Positions 30,664-42,879 are shown, numbered from the stretch's first letter. The stretch is DNA of 64,000 nucleotides from Ditylenchus dipsaci (GCA_004194705.1 SADC01001275.1:1550001-1614000), one strand, 5' to 3'. The notes: generated from the sequence alone by a model not told the origin. Numbers and translations are program-made.

Positions 30664-31390
30664 CAGGGTACCCTCCCGCGGTTCAATTTTCGGACCCTAT
30701 CATGAGAATTTTTTATTGCGTATTCTTGTAGAGCATCCGGGTCTTTCCAGGAAAATTATGCCCTGCAGGCGATATTTTCACCAAAGGTGGTAAAATAATT
30801 CAATCAAATTTGTGAATCAAACTTAGGACTGCCGGGGTACGGGCCTCATGGATTTCATTAGAAATTTCATTCACTTTCTTTTGTTCACAAACAAAGTTAT
30901 TTTCAAATTGTATGCATTCAGTACTTAAAATGATTGCAAGAGTTGAGCAAACATTTTGGTAGTAAAAAATCTTTGACTTTACAAAAAATCATTCGGAAAT
31001 AAGCAAAAGTTGGTCGCATAACAGCGTTTTGCTTGGCTCAACCTGCAAAACACTCTAACACATCAGTTGCTTACTATGATTTTTTTATATGATTTTTTTT
31101 AAGTTTGAGGTTTTCACACTACCAAAATGTCTGCTGGATTCTAGCGGTCATTTGAATCACTAACTGCATACAACTTGAAAAAAATATCTTCAGGATAAAA
31201 CAAATTGAACAGGAATTATCAACATAATCCATGATGCCCGATTCACGGGTATTTCATAACTTTTTTTTTGAGTGTTTGCTACTTTTTGTGGAAATATCGC
31301 CTTCAAGGCCTGATTTTGCTAGGAAGTCATGGATGCTCTACAAGAGTATATAGGCTCCTTAAAATGACACAACCCTGAAGGGTCCCTTGT
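30664..31390. repeat. Long imperfect foldback
   Basis: TTGTAGAGCATCCGGGTCTT and GGCGATATTTTCACC at the left recur inverted near 31290-31350. Inner segments (ACCAAAATG, AACTTTGTTT-type stretches) also pair. No coding sequence. Confidence 0.65.
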
Positions 31391-32447
31391 GAGAAAAAGC
31401 TACCCAGTAAGTTATTGAAGGAACGGTCAACTTTTAAAAATTATTACTCATAAGAAATAATCATAAATCTTGAGAAAAAAATTATTTGTTATAAAGACAA
31501 AAAGCTAAACAAAGCAAATGTGGCCAAGTCTTGTCCGAAACCAAAACAATATGGTTCAGCAATATTGTTTTGGTTATTGAATTGCACTGATCTACTCGAG
31601 ATTAAATAGCAACAACCAAATGTAAGGCGATATGCAATACTAATAAGGAGTGCTATAAACTGGGATGCACACTCTCAATTTCTTGCACAATGGTTTTCTC
31701 TTTATCAAAGCATTTTGGCACTTTCTGTTTTATTTGTGTCTTCTTTATTATTTTTCATCATGTTTTATGAGTTATTTTGAATTTCAAAATGAATAACAAA
31801 TCTGATATGTGCCCATAAAAATAGTTGTAACAGAGAGCAGGAGAATTACAAAAGAGCTTGTTATTAGTAGCAGTGGCAACACCTGCTTGTCCCCATTAGT
31901 CATCTGTATACTGCTTGATTTTGCACTACCTTTTAATTGCAGCAGCTTGTGTGTGTGCCTTTCCTTTTCATATTGCATGTTTTGCTCTTATGTTTCAGGA
32001 GGTGGTCATAAAACAAAACTATAAATTTACAAAATATTATTGCATAATCAAGTGCCGAATATGCAGTTATCTTTTTTTACAACAAAAATTATACCAAAGA
32101 GTTGAAGCGTTGCGCTGAGGGCTTACGCTATTTTTGAAAGGTTTTTTATGGATATATTTTTAAATATATTGTGTAAAATTTTTTTTGAAAAGACTAAAAC
32201 TCAAAGTTCAGAGAAAAAAGTCTCCGAACTTAGAAATAATAAAATTTTTGGTCACTTTTGCTTATCATGGTTAACCATCTTAGATTTACTGAATAGTCTC
32301 ATGCCATATGTTGGAGTTTCTCAGAGACAAAATCCCTTGAAATATCTTCTCAAAGACAAATATACAAGACATTTCATACGAAAAAATGGGAAAGAAGCAG
32401 CCATTTTCGGAACACAAAATATGAGCAAATTTAAAATCAGCAATAGA

Positions 32448-32656
32448 CAGGGTTCGTAATCGTCATTTTTGAAAAGATTTGTTCTTTTTCGGGATCCAAA
32501 TTCTTTTTATTGTCGAAGTTTTTAGTCAAAATCTTTTTTTTTCGCTCCGAAATAGCAATAAGCACTGGATAAAATGACCTTTTTTCTTCAAAAATGGTCA
32601 AAATGTCCCTTTTTTAGCCAAATGTCCTTTTTCAAAAATTTTCATTACGAACCCTG
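32448..32656. mobile_element. hAT-type MITE with perfect 8-bp duplication
   Basis: 209 bp, CAGGGTTCGTAATCGTCATT at the left, the complement of ATTTTCATTACGAACCCTG at the right, flanked by GCAATAGA (32440-32447, 32657-32664). Confidence 0.9.
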
Positions 32657-32701
32657 GCAATAGATGATAAACGACTAAAAAAATCATTATGATGAGAACT
32701 A

Positions 32702-32867
32702 TGGTGCTCAAAAGATGCAAATTACCAAAAGTCATACAAAAAATTTGTATGAGTTAATTTAGATTTTGTATGTCTTTTGAAAAAGTCATACAAAATCTAA
32801 ATTAACTTATGCAAAATTTTGTATGACTTTTGGTAATTTGCATCTTTTGAGCAACATAATGAGAACT
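32702..32867. mobile_element. Palindromic MITE with 9-bp flanking repeat
   Basis: ATGGTGCTCAAAAGATGCAA at the left, inverted at the right, with ATGAGAACT on both flanks (one extra A at the right). The arms are near-perfect through GGTAATTTGCATCTTTTGAG. Confidence 0.8.
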
Positions 32868-32879
32868 GAGAAAAAGCAT

Positions 32880-35800
32880 AGAAAACCGCTATTCATGAAT
32901 TGCAAAATACGTAATACCTAGCAGCAAAAAGATCATTTTACCAAAAGAATCTATCCAAAACCATATTTTCTCAAAAAAAGCTGAAGCACCCTTTTAAGTC
33001 TCATCAAACAAATGAAGTGGTCAGCAACAACCCACCACCACCAAAAATTTCTAAACAAAATGCGAACAGGTAGTAGTAGCCAAATATCCAATTTCTGAGC
33101 TCTCCAATTATTGGTTTTTATTATGTGGTGTGTGTTCGGTTAGGTAATCAACTTGGTTTGGAATTGAGGACACATCTGCCTTTTGTGTGTGTAGGTATGC
33201 CTGAGCACCACCAGCAGGCTCTTCTGGCGCTGCCTCTATATAGGGTGGAACACTTGCTGCAAAACAGATTGCACTAGGATTTATCGGTGTTATTGGCTAG
33301 TTCTGGGCATGTGTTTCTCTTCCAGAATAGCCTTTTAATTTTATATGAAAATTTGTTTTTTCTTGTGATGTGTTTTCTTGCTTTGATGAATTTTCAAAAA
33401 ATTTAAAAATTTCTGAAAAATATCAATTTTCAGCTTAAAACAGTTGTTTGAATCATTATGACTTAAATTTAGATGTTCTTGCAGAGTGGTAGAGTTACGC
33501 CTAATTTGACCCAACCCGCTTTTCGGTTAACTCGTTTTGATTATGGCCGTTATCCAACTATTAACTACGCTAGTTCTTGGTATTTAATGCTTGTTTCGAC
33601 TATATTTATTATTTTTTCTTGAGAAAAACCTTAATTTGCTAAAATCAACACTGTTGTTTTATATTGTTAAAGTTTGTGTAAAAATCTGGTAATTATATTA
33701 GCAAGCTTTCATTTGCCTTCGTTAAGGCTGAACTTTCTCTGTAAATAAGTAAAGCATACAATTAAATCCTAGTTTATGCGTTGTTGTTTCCTTTACACCT
33801 AGCGGAAATGCCGGAGCATTTTGAAATACTGATCCCGTTTCCCGCAGGAACCCCAAATGCCAATCCTACTTTGACCTCTCGGAAAATCCTCGGCTTCTTT
33901 AATTTTGCAGCGAGCTTTTTATCTTCTACTTGAAGCTTTCTAGTCATTGTAAAATTGCGTTCTTTTGTTTTTTAAGTTTTTTAAAGAATACACAGTTCTT
34001 AAATAATTGTTTTATAACTTTTTTTTAATAATTTTTATTAACTCAATTTTAACATCTCCTAATTGAAAATTGATTAATGGTGTAATACAGGATTACGATC
34101 TCAAATTTTTAAAAATAATGACGTTTGCTTGTATTTGTAAACAGTATTTTAGAGAAATATGGTATTTTATCCAGTGCTCATCGCTCTTTTGCTGCTAAAA
34201 AACAAGATTTTGAGGCGCTAGTGTCATATACTGCATTTTTGTGATATTTAGAAACCCTTGAAATGACAGTATGAAATAATGACAATGCCAATGGCAAGAT
34301 ACCTGAGTAGGCTTAGGGCTGTCCAGTACTAATATCAACTTTTTTCAAAAAAAAAATGGCGCTTTTAGGTATCCTTAGAAATGATGGGGGAGTAAATTTC
34401 AGCTAAATATTATTAATGAGGAGTTTAACTGTGTTGATAATCAAAAATTCATGAAGACTTTGTGCTTATCACATGAGTCAAACTGGTAATCAATTTGCTG
34501 GATAAGACTGTTGCAAACGTCGGCCATTTCTCTTTGTTTGCGGCTATAAAATGCCAGTTTTTTTTTCTTCTTGTAGGAGGCGGAAAGATGTGTGTCACCC
34601 ATCAAATTTTCTAATTGTTATGATTTGAAAGTGGGTTTTATCATAATTATTGTCGTTGTTCTTGTTAACCAACACAACTTTGTGCGGCATCAAGTTTGTG
34701 CTTTCTTTTGAAGGATGCACAAAGCAATAATTTTCTTTGTTTGAAAAGTTTTTTTATTCATTCATTTTTTATGCTGAGGCTAGAGAAAGAGTATGCACAG
34801 AATCCACCTTGAAATTACATGCAATTTCAGAGAATAGTTTTTTACGTTATAGTTCTTTCTAGTTCGCTTCTAGATCCATAATTCGCGGCAAGAAACTTGC
34901 CTGACCCCAAATTGTCATAAGTTTTTTTTTGTAACAGAATCTCAAAATTCTGCCTTTACAGGTCGACTTTCTTGAGCCCCAAATTATTTGATGTGTGAAA
35001 ACACGGTTTTCACTTAGTCTTTCTTGGGCTTTCGCCTTTTGTATTTACTGACTATTTACAGACCAGTACTCAAACAAAAAAAGGACATAGTAAAACCCGT
35101 ATTTTGCAATTGTTTGCCAAAAATAGTTGTTAGAGTGAGTCAATCTGTGCTTAGAGCTTTTCAAAATTCGATCAAATAAAAAGTTATGACTGTTTTAAGT
35201 GTCTATATTTCTTTATAACACCTTACATATCCGAAAACAGTTTTTTCGCGGCGCTCTTCACCAGATGTTTGCCGAAAAGATGAATTTTAGGAATTTTCAG
35301 AAATTAAATGTTTGTTGTCTTGAGTGGAATTTGAAATTTGACACTAAATTTGGAATTCAAACAGCATTTTTTAACTAAATAGACCACGCTGATCAAGAAT
35401 CGGTGTTAAAATTCTGAGTTTGGATATTGTAGCAAAAGTCTTACTTCCAAATGTTTAGAATTGTTTTTTTTAGAATTTATGCTTGACTCTTCCTTTCGGC
35501 TCATTTTATTTTACTTTAAAACACTATGTAGTTCTGAATTTGCACACAAATATAAAAAAAATAAACTAGGGTGCCAAAAAAGCCTTGGACTAAATTGTCT
35601 TTTTCAAACTCTTTATGTATCAGATCAATTTTCAGCTATAATCTTTTGTTCTTCCACTCTGTCTCTATGCCAATACAATGAACGACCAGTAATACATTGC
35701 TAGTACTACTATTCAAAGCAATGCATCGGCACTCCCTTTGATACCTTTTGGCACCTCTATTCACCAATAAATAATAGTAGATAGCCAGGCCAGTGGATTA

Positions 35801-36260
35801 GAGACCAACTAAATCCACGATTTCTCTCTAATCCCGTTGGTCACTCATCGGCATTTTTCTTCATTTTGTAATTGATATTTTCATGATGATTTTCCGGTCA
35901 CCAAGTTCTTGGAATTTGAACTTTGATGGTCTTTTTTTATTAATAGTTAAGTGCCACTTTATGGAAGACTTTTAATGCGTGAATATTTTGATTGGAGTAG
36001 TGGTGAAGGAATAAGTAAGACCCTTGACACAACAACCATTTAGATTTATTATTGTGTGTGTGAGCAAGTGTGTGTGACCATTAATAAATCAATTAATTAA
36101 TTATGCAAAAGGGGAGAAAGGATTGTTGAAATTTTCCTCTTTTGCAGATCATTTAGAAAGGTTTTGCAGTGGAATTTAAGGTTTAAGTGGTGTTTAATTA
36201 CAATGGAGATAACTGACAAAGAGTGTTTTTAAATGAGAAGTTATTTTTTTGACACACAGT
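32880..36260. other. 3.4 kb without recognisable gene
   Basis: Low in foldbacks compared with the rest of the window. A TATATAGGGTGG stretch at 33.24 kb could be a core promoter. A copy of the GTCTTGAGTGGAATTTGAAA repeat lies at about 35.32-35.40 kb. No supported exon. Confidence 0.35.
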
Positions 36261-36269
36261 CCAGCCTGT

Positions 36270-36490
36270 TTTAAGCGTTGTATAACTCAAATTTTGACAT
36301 CTTAATTTTTTGACGAATATACATTTTGTTTGGTATGTTTTCGCTAGGCCTCCATGGAGTTTGTGGCACTAGTATGTGTGTTGGCATTTAGATAAACACG
36401 GCCCGCATCGCATGATGACTCAGAAAAAAGTATGGTTTTGATATTATGTACCAAACAAAATGTATAATCGTAAAAAATCGATCAAAAAAC
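36270..36490. repeat. Inverted repeat with ACATTTTGTTTGGTA ends
   Basis: ACGAATATACATTTTGTTTG at 36313 is repeated inverted at 36450-36470 (CAAACAAAATGTATAATCGT). Short element, not classified. Confidence 0.55.
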
Positions 36491-36819
36491 AGAATGTCGG
36501 AATTCGACTTCTATAAAAAAGTAAAATCGTTCGAAATTCTTAGGGCATCTTGTAAATTTTTTTACGATTCTAATGTCAGAGACTTTCGACAGTTTATATT
36601 TCGATTTCGATTGGACAGTTTAAAATAAATTAAAAGTTGCACCCGATTTCCGAAAGGATGTCAATATAAATCGCTCTAGGTGAATTTATCCTCAACCAAT
36701 TCATTCTCACTGAATTCATCCTCCATTTTGTCTAAACCTAATTTTAAAAATCTAATCAAAAACTTAATTTTTTAAATATTTGAAATGTTTATAAGTATTT
36801 AAGACTAAAAATAGCGATT

Positions 36820-37500
36820 TAATTAGTGTGCAACCCCAGTTCACGGGTATTTAGGTAGTGGTGCCTAAAGAGTCTACCAAATATTGTTACTCAGATAGCG
36901 GTCCTCAGACAGCTGTTCCTGGTGCTGGTACTATGTAGTAGTACCCTCGCAGTAATATTATTTTCTTGAATAGTGTCCTTGTTAATTAAAATGTTTTTCT
37001 GTAAACTAACCAGAGTTCTGGTCAGTGGTCCTTACACCAACCAAACCAAGCAATCGTCTACTTGGTGCAAATTTTTACGTTTTTAGAGTTCTAAAACTAT
37101 ATTCTGCACTAATTAGAACATGCTGAAGACGGTTTGATAAAGTGAAATGCCGTTTTGTATGGTAGTTTTGTATACCGTTTTGCTAACTAAGTAGTGCATG
37201 CATTTGTAGATTAGTTTATACAAAAAATTTCGAGTTAACAAAAAATTTTCAAGACAAAAATACAGAAAAACATAATTTGTAAAAACCGACGTGAACTGTC
37301 GCCCGGCCCGAAGTTTCCTTTTACCCAGAACAAGTTTCACTAGAATGTTTGGTCGAACACCTTGAAATGAGTACCCACGATACCCACTACGTACCTAGGA
37401 TATTAAGATTATGGTAAGTCAAGACAATATTTTAGTCTAAGCAAACCTTTTTCAGCAAAATTTTAAATTTGAAGCTACATTTCCTGTTAAGATAAAAAGA
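36820..37500. other. Degraded repeat region, no gene
   Basis: Contains relatives of the 24.9-25.1 kb repeat (AACCAAGCAATCGTCTACTT; GTAGTACCCTCGCAGTAATA). Short ORFs only. Confidence 0.35.
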
Positions 37501-37510
37501 GGGTTAATTC

Positions 37511-37750
37511 GTTAAAGGGGCATGCCCACGCTAATAAGAGGTGGTGCCCGGAATTCAAAATTTTTCCTAATCATTGAACTTCTGTACGGATTTTCAACTT
37601 GGTTTCTAACCAAACCATACCTAAAATTAAATTCTAGGCCTTGTTTTGTTAGAAACCAAGTTGAAAAATTCTTACAGAAGTTCAACGATTGGGAAAAAAA
37701 TTTGAATTCCCGGGCACCACCTCTTATTAGCGTGGGCATGCCCTTTAAAG
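37511..37750. repeat. Palindromic MITE of the TTTAAAGG family, subfamily A
   Basis: GTTAAAGGGGCATGCCCACG at the left; complement at the right (CGTGGGCATGCCCTTTAAAG). ORFs on both strands with nearly the same protein (MPTLIRGGAR...) show that the element is a near-perfect palindrome. Confidence 0.85.
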
Positions 37751-37789
37751 GGTGAATCAACCGTCACCCTATATAAATTACAAAAAATT

Positions 37790-38515
37790 TTGGAACTTAT
37801 TGGGTTGGGGGAGGGGGTTTCACTTATTTAAAAATAGTGTTTAAACGACTCTTAAGTAATATTTATATGCTTAAAACGATAAGAAAGTCAATTTCTAACA
37901 TTTTTCCACACAAAAAATGGTATTTTTTGATTTTTTTTTTGACTTTTTGCCTTGGGGGACCAAGGCAATTTCCTTGTATTCAGGTATTCTACCCCGTTTT
38001 GGTCACTAGAGCTGGGCAAAAAGAGTCTCTTTATGCATTTTTAATCAAGAGTCTTGCTCGGAATTATGTCTAAGGTGAGTGAGTGCGCGCATCTTTAACC
38101 GACCAAGCCCCTGCGCCTCCTTCGGGGGCGCAGGGGGCTTGGTTGCTTGGGGTTGAGATACGCACACCCACATACCTTAGACGCAAATCACTCGAAAGTG
38201 AATCTGGATGAATAAAAATGTATGCATACCAGAGTTTCTTTATGCGGTAGGCCCCAGTCAACAAAACTATGTTCAAATTCCATCTTTTTGTGGTATCCAG
38301 GTACCCTTTCAGGTTGGATTGCCTTGGGGGACCAAGGCAAAAAGTCGAATTTCAGTCAAAAAAATTTTTTCTAAAAATCTATTTTTGTGTGGAAAAATGT
38401 CAGAAAATAACTTTTTTATCGTTTTAAGCATAAAAAACTACTTAGGAGTCATTTAAACACTATTTTTATATAAGTGAAAAACCCGCCCCCCCCCTCCCAA
38501 CCCAATAAGTGCCAA
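37790..38515. mobile_element. Foldback element, arm type B with shared core
   Basis: Outer arms contain AACTTATTGGGTTGGGGGAG and GGCAAAAAGTC/GCCTTGGGGGACCAAGGCAA; the complement is at the right. The core (ACTCGAAAGTGA, ATACCTTAGACGCAAATCAC) is the same as in the type A elements. The second type B copy is at 46.11-46.82 kb. Confidence 0.85.
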
Positions 38516-38522
38516 AATTTTA

Positions 38523-38596
38523 TGCCTCCAGCAGGGGTCGAACCTGCGACCTTGGGCTTATTAGACCCACGCTCTAACCAACTGAGCTATGAAGGC
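38523..38596 (-). tRNA. tRNA-Ile (anticodon AAU)
   Basis: On the complement: acceptor GCCTTCA pairs with TGGAGGC. D stem GCTC/GAGC encloses AGTTGGTTA, and anticodon stem TGGGT/GCCCA encloses loop CTAATAA. T arm GCAGG-TTCGACC-CCTGC; discriminator A. The A box (TAGCTCAGTTGG) and B box (GGTTCGACC) are intact and there is no intron. AAU is read as IAU after editing, so isoleucine. All four stems pair, with only G-U wobbles, so it is probably functional. It sits between two foldback elements. Confidence 0.95.
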
Positions 38597-38655
38597 TTAT
38601 AATGATAATTTATTTTACAGTGTTAGCGCCTAATATTTTTTTAGCGATTTTCTAA

Positions 38656-40157
38656 TTAACACTCGAACTCCCGAGCGTGACTTATGCTGATTCTGAGGCA
38701 GAATTTCACGCTGAACATGATGGTGAATTAAAACAAAAGTAACTGTATGATGGTTGTAGATGGTCAACGGCCTTTGTGAACGATCAATGTCACGATTTTT
38801 GCCTATGCCACTTCAAAAAAATAAAAAATGCCACTTTTTTCAAATATTAATCAAATTTCATACGAAAAAAAAAGCGCAGATTACGAGCTTTCAAAAGACA
38901 TATCATGGAGGTATTTATGACAATCGAATGAAAAAATTTCGGCTTAGAGAAACCATTGTGTTTTTTTTCAAAAACGTTGTTCATACAAAAATATGTAAAA
39001 AGGTCTGGAAACGCCGTTTTTTGTTAATGATTGATACTATTCGACAAAGCAGAAAAACTGCACCAGATAGTTCTTTAAAGTTATCTAAAACCAGGCTTTT
39101 TGAGTGTTTAGCAAACTATCAAAAGTATATACCAAAAGGCATCTTGACCTGAAAGTTTAATTTCGCTGCATAAACCTGAACTTCTGACACCTTTTTCGTG
39201 TTCAGCATGGTCCATTTACTCAAGCAACTGTCCTTTGATTATCATAATTACTGTCAAATTTCAAATTCCGCTCGAGATAAAAATTATTTGAAATTTTGAA
39301 AAGATTTGAATTTAAATAATTTTTGTCTTGAGCGGAATTTGAAATTTGATAGTGAGTGGCAAATCAAAGAGCAGTTTCTAAAGTAAATCGGCCAGGGTGA
39401 ACACGAATCCGGTGTCAGAATTTGAGGTTTTTTTTATACCAAAATCAAAGTTTCAGGTCAACATGTATTTTGGTATATACTTTTGAACGTTTGCTTAAAG
39501 GGGCATGCCCGTGCGTTTCAAAAAGTTAAGGCGGGGACAAGCAATTTTTTTGAATCGTTCTATTTTTCACTCGTTTTGCGTCAATTCTAATATTAATGAC
39601 CCTATACTACTTTTAAAAACTAGATAGAAAACTTAGAAAATCTGAATAAGTATGCATGTAAAACTTGATCGAGAAAGAAAAAAGTGCTGGTCCCCGCCTT
39701 TTCTCCGTGTCGGGCACGGGCATGCCCCTTTAACACTCAAAAGCCTGGTTTTAGATGACTTTAAAGCACTATCTGATGCAGTTTCTCTTGCTTTGTCGAA
39801 TAGTATCAGCCATTGACAAAAACGGGGTTTCCACTTTTTTGTACATTTTTTTGTATGAACAACGTCTTTGGAAAAAAAACACAATGGTTTCTCTAAGCCG
39901 AAATTTTTTCATTCGATTGTCATAAATACCTTCATGCTATGTTTTTTGAAAGCTCGCAATATGCGCTTTCTTTTTCAAATAAAATTTGATTAATACATGA
40001 AAAAAGTGGCAATTTTTACCTCTTCGAAGTGGCATAGGCAAAAAATCGTGACATTGATCGTTGACAAAGGCCGTTGACCACCATGCAGTTACTCGTGTTC
40101 AGCGTGAAATTCTGCATCAGGATTAGAAAAAGTCACACTCGGGAGTCCGAGTGTTAA
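38656..40157. mobile_element. 1.5-kb element with about 450-bp inverted arms
   Basis: TAACACTCGAACTCCCGAG at the left and its inverted form at 40.14 kb. The arms stay alignable through CAGAATTTCACGCTGAACAT, GGCTTAGAGAAACCATTGTG and AAAGCCTGGTTTTAG... toward the centre. The middle holds an inverted pair of CAGCATGGTC repeats (39.17-39.43 kb) and a subfamily B palindromic MITE. The ORFs inside the arms have no family resemblance. Confidence 0.8.
39494..39734. repeat. Palindromic MITE of the TTTAAAGGGGCATGCCC family, subfamily B
   Basis: TTAAAGGGGCATGCCCGTGC and the complement of GGGCACGGGCATGCCCCTTT. Shares its interior with 22.91-23.14 kb. Nested in the 38.66-40.16 kb element. Confidence 0.85.
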
Positions 40158-40169
40158 CAACAATTTTAA

Positions 40170-41160
40170 ATAGAAGAATCAGCAAAAAAGAGCACACATT
40201 TAAAAATATATTTTTTTAACTACTTTTTAATTAGTTAGTTCTGTTTGCTTTTCGATCATTAAATCGACCAGTTTAAAATATAAGGCACTACACAACTCTT
40301 TAGCTGTTTAACTTATCTGTCCAACAAAAACTCTACAAATTCAATCAAATCGGCTAAAGCAGCTGAGTAAACACTGACCTGTTGACTTTTGCAGTCTAAA
40401 TTGGCGTGCTTTAAAAGCAATTCAAATCCATACTAGAGCTTTTGCTTCATTCAATTGTTTAAAACTATGATTTTTGATTTGGCTGCCGCAGAATAGCTGC
40501 TGCTGCAGGTGTGCTCATTTAATTTGCGTGGCACAAACCTAGTATTCAATCAAGATCTCCCTTTCTGTGTTTACTATGCTACACTCCTTCCTGTCACTTT
40601 TGGTGGAGAAGCCCACCTTGCCCTCTCTTTTCTTTTAAAACAAACATTTCAAATAGGGGCGACAAGCAAATCGAGATTTAGATAGACACCTGCTACCACT
40701 CCTTTTGACAGTCTACTTAATACTGCTACTGACATTGTGGAACGAGTAAATTCTCAACAGTCATATTATAATTGGGTTTTGACCGTGCCGATTTCTTCGA
40801 TTTAAATACACATGACCACTTAAAATTTAGCCATGAATCTCACCTACACTATAAAAATTTTTTATTCTTAAGTTGATCAAACTCTCTTCAAAAGTGAGAA
40901 AATGCACCCAAAATAAAAAACTTCTAATGTTTTTTCATCCAACATTAAATTTTACATATTTTTATTCATTTAATCACTTTGCTGCCTCGCTGCTACCGTA
41001 TGCATGCCCATGAAGTTGCTTTCAGCTTGTTGGACTTCACATTCCTTGCTTTTTCGAACTTCTTAAAATTTTTATAATCTGCATATTTCATAGGAACTCC
41101 AGTTTTTTCTGTTATCTTCTTGGCGCTCTAGTTGAAAGATATTAGCGACTAAAATTTACC
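40170..41160. other. No gene recognised
   Basis: About 1 kb of AT-rich sequence between the long-inverted-repeat element and the mariner. No exon or repeat supported. Confidence 0.35.
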
Positions 41161-41166
41161 AGTATA

Positions 41167-41613
41167 TTAGATAAGTTTCCGGTTGGCAGATAAGTTTCCG
41201 GACTGGTATATCAACGTATTTTTGAGAACAACTGAAATTTGAGTTTAAGCTGAGTCACAGCACAAAAGAATATGTGGACAACATCAATTAAGCAAAGGAA
41301 GTCAGAACTTTGTCAATAACGACAGCTTATGAGTGTTTTTTAAAATTTAAAATCAGAAATTTGACACTTGAAGACAATCCGAGATCTGGGCAACCACGAA
41401 AAGTTGAAAAAGAGGCTGTCGTAAACTACAAGTTCTCACAGTTGCTCAAAAAAAACCCCGCGTGGAAATTGCGAGCATATTGCTTAACAGAGTTCGCCAG
41501 ATGCCCGTTTTTGGACAATATTGTGAAGTGCGACAAGAATTGGATCTCATGTGTCAATCATGAGTGAAAGTTTATATCTCCTGGCCAGTCCGGAAACTTA
41601 TCCGCCAACCTAA
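41167..41613. mobile_element. Internally deleted mariner element
   Basis: 447 bp, TA on both sides (41165-66, 41614-15). The right end on the complement starts TTAGGTTGGCGGATAAGTTT, the normal mariner terminus. The left end has an extra ATAAGTTTCCGG between TTAG and TTGGC. A transposase fragment lies inside. Confidence 0.88.
41310..41567 (+). pseudogene. mariner transposase fragment
   Basis: 86-codon ORF. First half matches the N-terminal helix-turn-helix region (TAYECFLKFKIRNLTLEDNP, then RSGQPRK). The tail (VKCDKNWISCVNHE) resembles the block around the first catalytic aspartate (CDEKW). The intervening part and everything C-terminal are missing, so it cannot be active. Confidence 0.85.
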
Positions 41614-41639
41614 TACTATACTTCATCCACCGTATTACT

Positions 41640-42335
41640 TTTTCACCCGAAGCCTTTGTTGAGAGCAGTAATTGACAGCAGCGCTGTTATTTACTCGTCA
41701 AAATATTCTTCTTCCTTTATTTCTTCTCTCCAATAACCATAAACACTGTACTTTTGCAGCACTCAATTACCAAACCAATTCTGTCCGTGATTTATTGGCC
41801 TTTTTTATTTTTCCTATTCAACTTTATTTATTTCCTACCAAAAAGATGTTAAAAGCTTAGAAAAGTGTGTCCACAAACATTGGGTGGCCTTTGCACCAAA
41901 TACAATAAAAATTTTACCGATAGCCATCAATGGAATAATTTTCTTTACAAAAATTCATATTTTTTTGAATTATTGAACCTTTTAAAACAGACAGTTAACA
42001 TTTTGCTCTTTTGTACCACCATTTTATTTTTATAGCCACGCTATGCTAGTAAAGCATTTGTATTTCGAAAAATTAATTACTTCCGCACAAGCAGCAGGCA
42101 ATATGCTTAGATCTGCATCTGCGCTTCCTGCTTTCTCTTATGTAGTAGTGGTGCAAAGGTGCTGCTTGTGCTAATCCAATGGGAAGATCAGAGAATAAAG
42201 AAGTGAATTTTGAGGGATATAAATTAATCCTGATGTAAAGTTAATCCTTTTTTAATTAACAAAATATAGTATTGTTAATTAGAGAAAATAGACTGTAAAT
42301 CTGGGAGACAATGCTTTATATTTTGTGCTTCAGCA
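41640..42335. other. No gene recognised
   Basis: AT-rich spacer after the mariner with short ORFs only; no repeat or exon that I can support. Confidence 0.35.
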
Positions 42336-42339
42336 ATAC

Positions 42340-42440
42340 AGTCCACCCTCGATCTAATGTCCTTTTTGTAAAAATAAGGGTCATTATCATAATTTTGCCC
42401 TTTAAGGACAAAACAAGTGGAAAAATCTTAATCCATGCGA
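42340..42440 (+). repeat. Solo end of a pogo-like element
   Basis: TACAGTCCACCCTCGATCTA matches the pogo-like terminus; no right end found before the Harbinger fragment. Confidence 0.4.
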
Positions 42441-42452
42441 TTTGGTATCCGA

Positions 42453-42870
42453 CTGTAAATCAGGACTCGTACTCAAAACAAATTTTGAGTTTAGCCGGTG
42501 GAGTTAGTTAGTAGAGTTAGCCGGTGGCATGCTAAACTCTAAATTGGAGGAAAATTAGCCGTACTCAAAACAACAGTCTAAATTCCACTTTTAAAGTAGT
42601 GTTTAAATATTTAGATTTTTGGTACTCAAAACATTAGCGTTTAAATATTTAGACACTACTTTTTTTAGAGTCTATTTTTCGCACTCAAAACGCAAGCTGA
42701 ATTCCACTTTTCGTAATTAATATACAGACTAAACTCTAATTTTTCCTTACAAAAAAGTGGGCCGGGGTGGCTGTCTAAATTTATTTAGTCTCTACTTCCG
42801 ACCCATTTTCGTCAATTTTTTACTTCTTTGACCTACCTTTTTATATTTTTTCGTCCTTAGGCCAACTTTT
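42453..42870 (+). mobile_element. Left end of a second Harbinger copy
   Basis: Aligns to the first 390 bp of the 25.2-kb Harbinger (shared CTAAACTCTAAATTGG, GTAGTGT.TAAATATTTAGA, CTGTCTAAATTTATTTAG, GACCTAC). Where that copy reads GTAGCAAATATC, this one reads GTACTCAAAAC, at the terminus and at the internal repeats. No right end or transposase. Confidence 0.8.
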
Positions 42871-42879
42871 ACGCTCTTT

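Noticed and set aside
37512..37760. ORFs on both strands with nearly the same protein
   Set aside because: They arise because the element is a near-perfect palindrome.
38760..39152. 130-codon ORF, basic protein
   Set aside because: Lies in one arm of the long inverted-repeat element, partly matched by an antisense ORF in the other arm; no family resemblance.
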